From JAWKWA01 sp041397765 (GTDB taxonomy: Bacteria > Pseudomonadota > Alphaproteobacteria > Rhizobiales > Hyphomicrobiaceae): a stretch of DNA of 64,000 nucleotides. The position numbers and the translations under genes were made by a program. Within the stretch, counting starts at the first letter, position 1. The number at the start of each line of letters is the position of its first letter. The notes under the pieces are model-generated. The model had not been told where the DNA came from. It was given only the letters and a program-made list of their open reading frames with translations, and did no database searches. Positions 63,694 through 64,000 of the stretch are shown here, in pieces. The stretch spans positions 1 through 64,000 of the forward strand of contig JAWKWA010000012.1 of the NCBI GenBank assembly GCA_041397765.1, given 5' to 3'.

Positions 63694-64000
63694 TTACTGG
63701 GGCGCAGCCGCTCCGGCGCCCTCTCCGGCCGGTGCCGTCACCTGCTCACCGGCCTCGATCGGCCCGCCCCTGGTCTCGGGCCCCCGCGCCAGATGCACGT
63801 TGAACCAGTCGCCATGCGGCAGCAGCCGGTCGCTGAGCGCGGTCCAGGTCGACGGACGCGCCATGATGTCGACGAAGCGCATGGCGGGCGGCGCGACGAG
63901 GAAAGCCGCGACGACGGCACCCGCCATCATGATCGAGCCCATCGGATGATGGGAATCCCACAGTTTCAGCGCCGTGCCGAACGAGGCCTTCACCCGCTCG
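63694..64000 (-). CDS. Partial gene, C-terminal end with one membrane segment
   Basis: Open to the window edge; the last about 100 codons are visible. One hydrophobic segment (MGSIMMAGAVVAAFLVAPPAM) is followed by a conserved-looking FVDIMARPSTWTALSDRLLPHGDW and an Ala/Gly/Pro-rich end. A GTG at 63993 could be a start, but continuation beyond the window is more likely. Family not recognised. It lies about 115 bases upstream of lutA on the same strand. Confidence 0.55.
   Translation of the reverse strand, partial: ERVKASFGTALKLWDSHHPMGSIMMAGAVVAAFLVAPPAMRFVDIMARPSTWTALSDRLLPHGDWFNVHLARGPETRGGPIEAGEQVTAPAGEGAGAAAPQ

Overview
The window is very GC-rich, densely packed bacterial chromosome. Gene content points to an alphaproteobacterium of the order Hyphomicrobiales (Rhizobiales). 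It has a near-canonical CtrA cell-cycle regulator next to fliJ, a MucR/Ros remnant, the envC-ctpA-rppH block with rlmH and rsfS, and a glutamate-synthase-like/GlnT cluster of rhizobial and methylotroph type. No rRNA, tRNA or CRISPR array was seen. Genus was not inferred.

Layout. 1-4.5 kb: a phospho-signalling module with a Ser/Thr kinase (minus strand, cut by the window edge) divergent from two FHA proteins and a PP2C phosphatase. 4.6-10 kb: inositol-phosphatase family protein, a lone LivH-type permease coupled to a CGNR regulator, a fatty acid desaturase coupled to a PhnD-like binding protein, and a lipoprotein. 10-12.5 kb: a gene-poor, lower-GC stretch with a decayed mucR and palindromic repeats. 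12.6-22.4 kb: ion transporter plus CBS protein, msrB, VWA protein, oligopeptidase, carbonic anhydrase, RNA helicase, dipeptide epimerase. 22.6-34.5 kb: rhodanese, YdcF, SH3 protein, multicopper oxidase, an unusual Arg/Thr-rich beta-repeat protein with a C-terminal chaperone-like module, a frameshifted MFS gene, GNAT, FAD oxidoreductase plus agmatinase-family enzyme, CAP lipoprotein, and two tandem RppH genes. 34.6-38.8 kb: ctpA, envC, rlmH, rsfS. 38.9-46.3 kb: CapA, a frameshifted ammonia-lyase paralogue without the usual MIO triad, a Do/DegP protease, a mutarotase, a lipoprotein, fliJ. 47-50.4 kb: ctrA, nadD, a GFA protein, proA. 50.6-59.6 kb: an amine/ammonium nitrogen cluster with GlnT/GmaS-type ligase, LysE exporter, the three split glutamate-synthase-like subunits, an XRE-cupin regulator, Amt and a 72-residue membrane protein. 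59.8-60.3 kb: a six-copy palindrome array. 60.3-64 kb: the lutABC lactate-oxidation operon and a partial gene.

Two patterns stand out. First, a family of roughly 52-bp structured palindromes (repeat A) occurs in about fourteen copies at five intergenic sites. At three of them it is followed on the same side by a second long inverted repeat (repeat B). Stem changes are compensated between sites, which suggests selection on a hairpin. Second, at least six genes carry small frameshifts: MFS, ammonia-lyase, glnT, lysE, a four-helix-bundle gene and mucR, with a seventh suspected at the N-terminus of the first FHA protein. mucR and the four-helix-bundle gene look truly decayed. The single-base losses in otherwise perfect genes could equally be consensus errors and need read-level checks.
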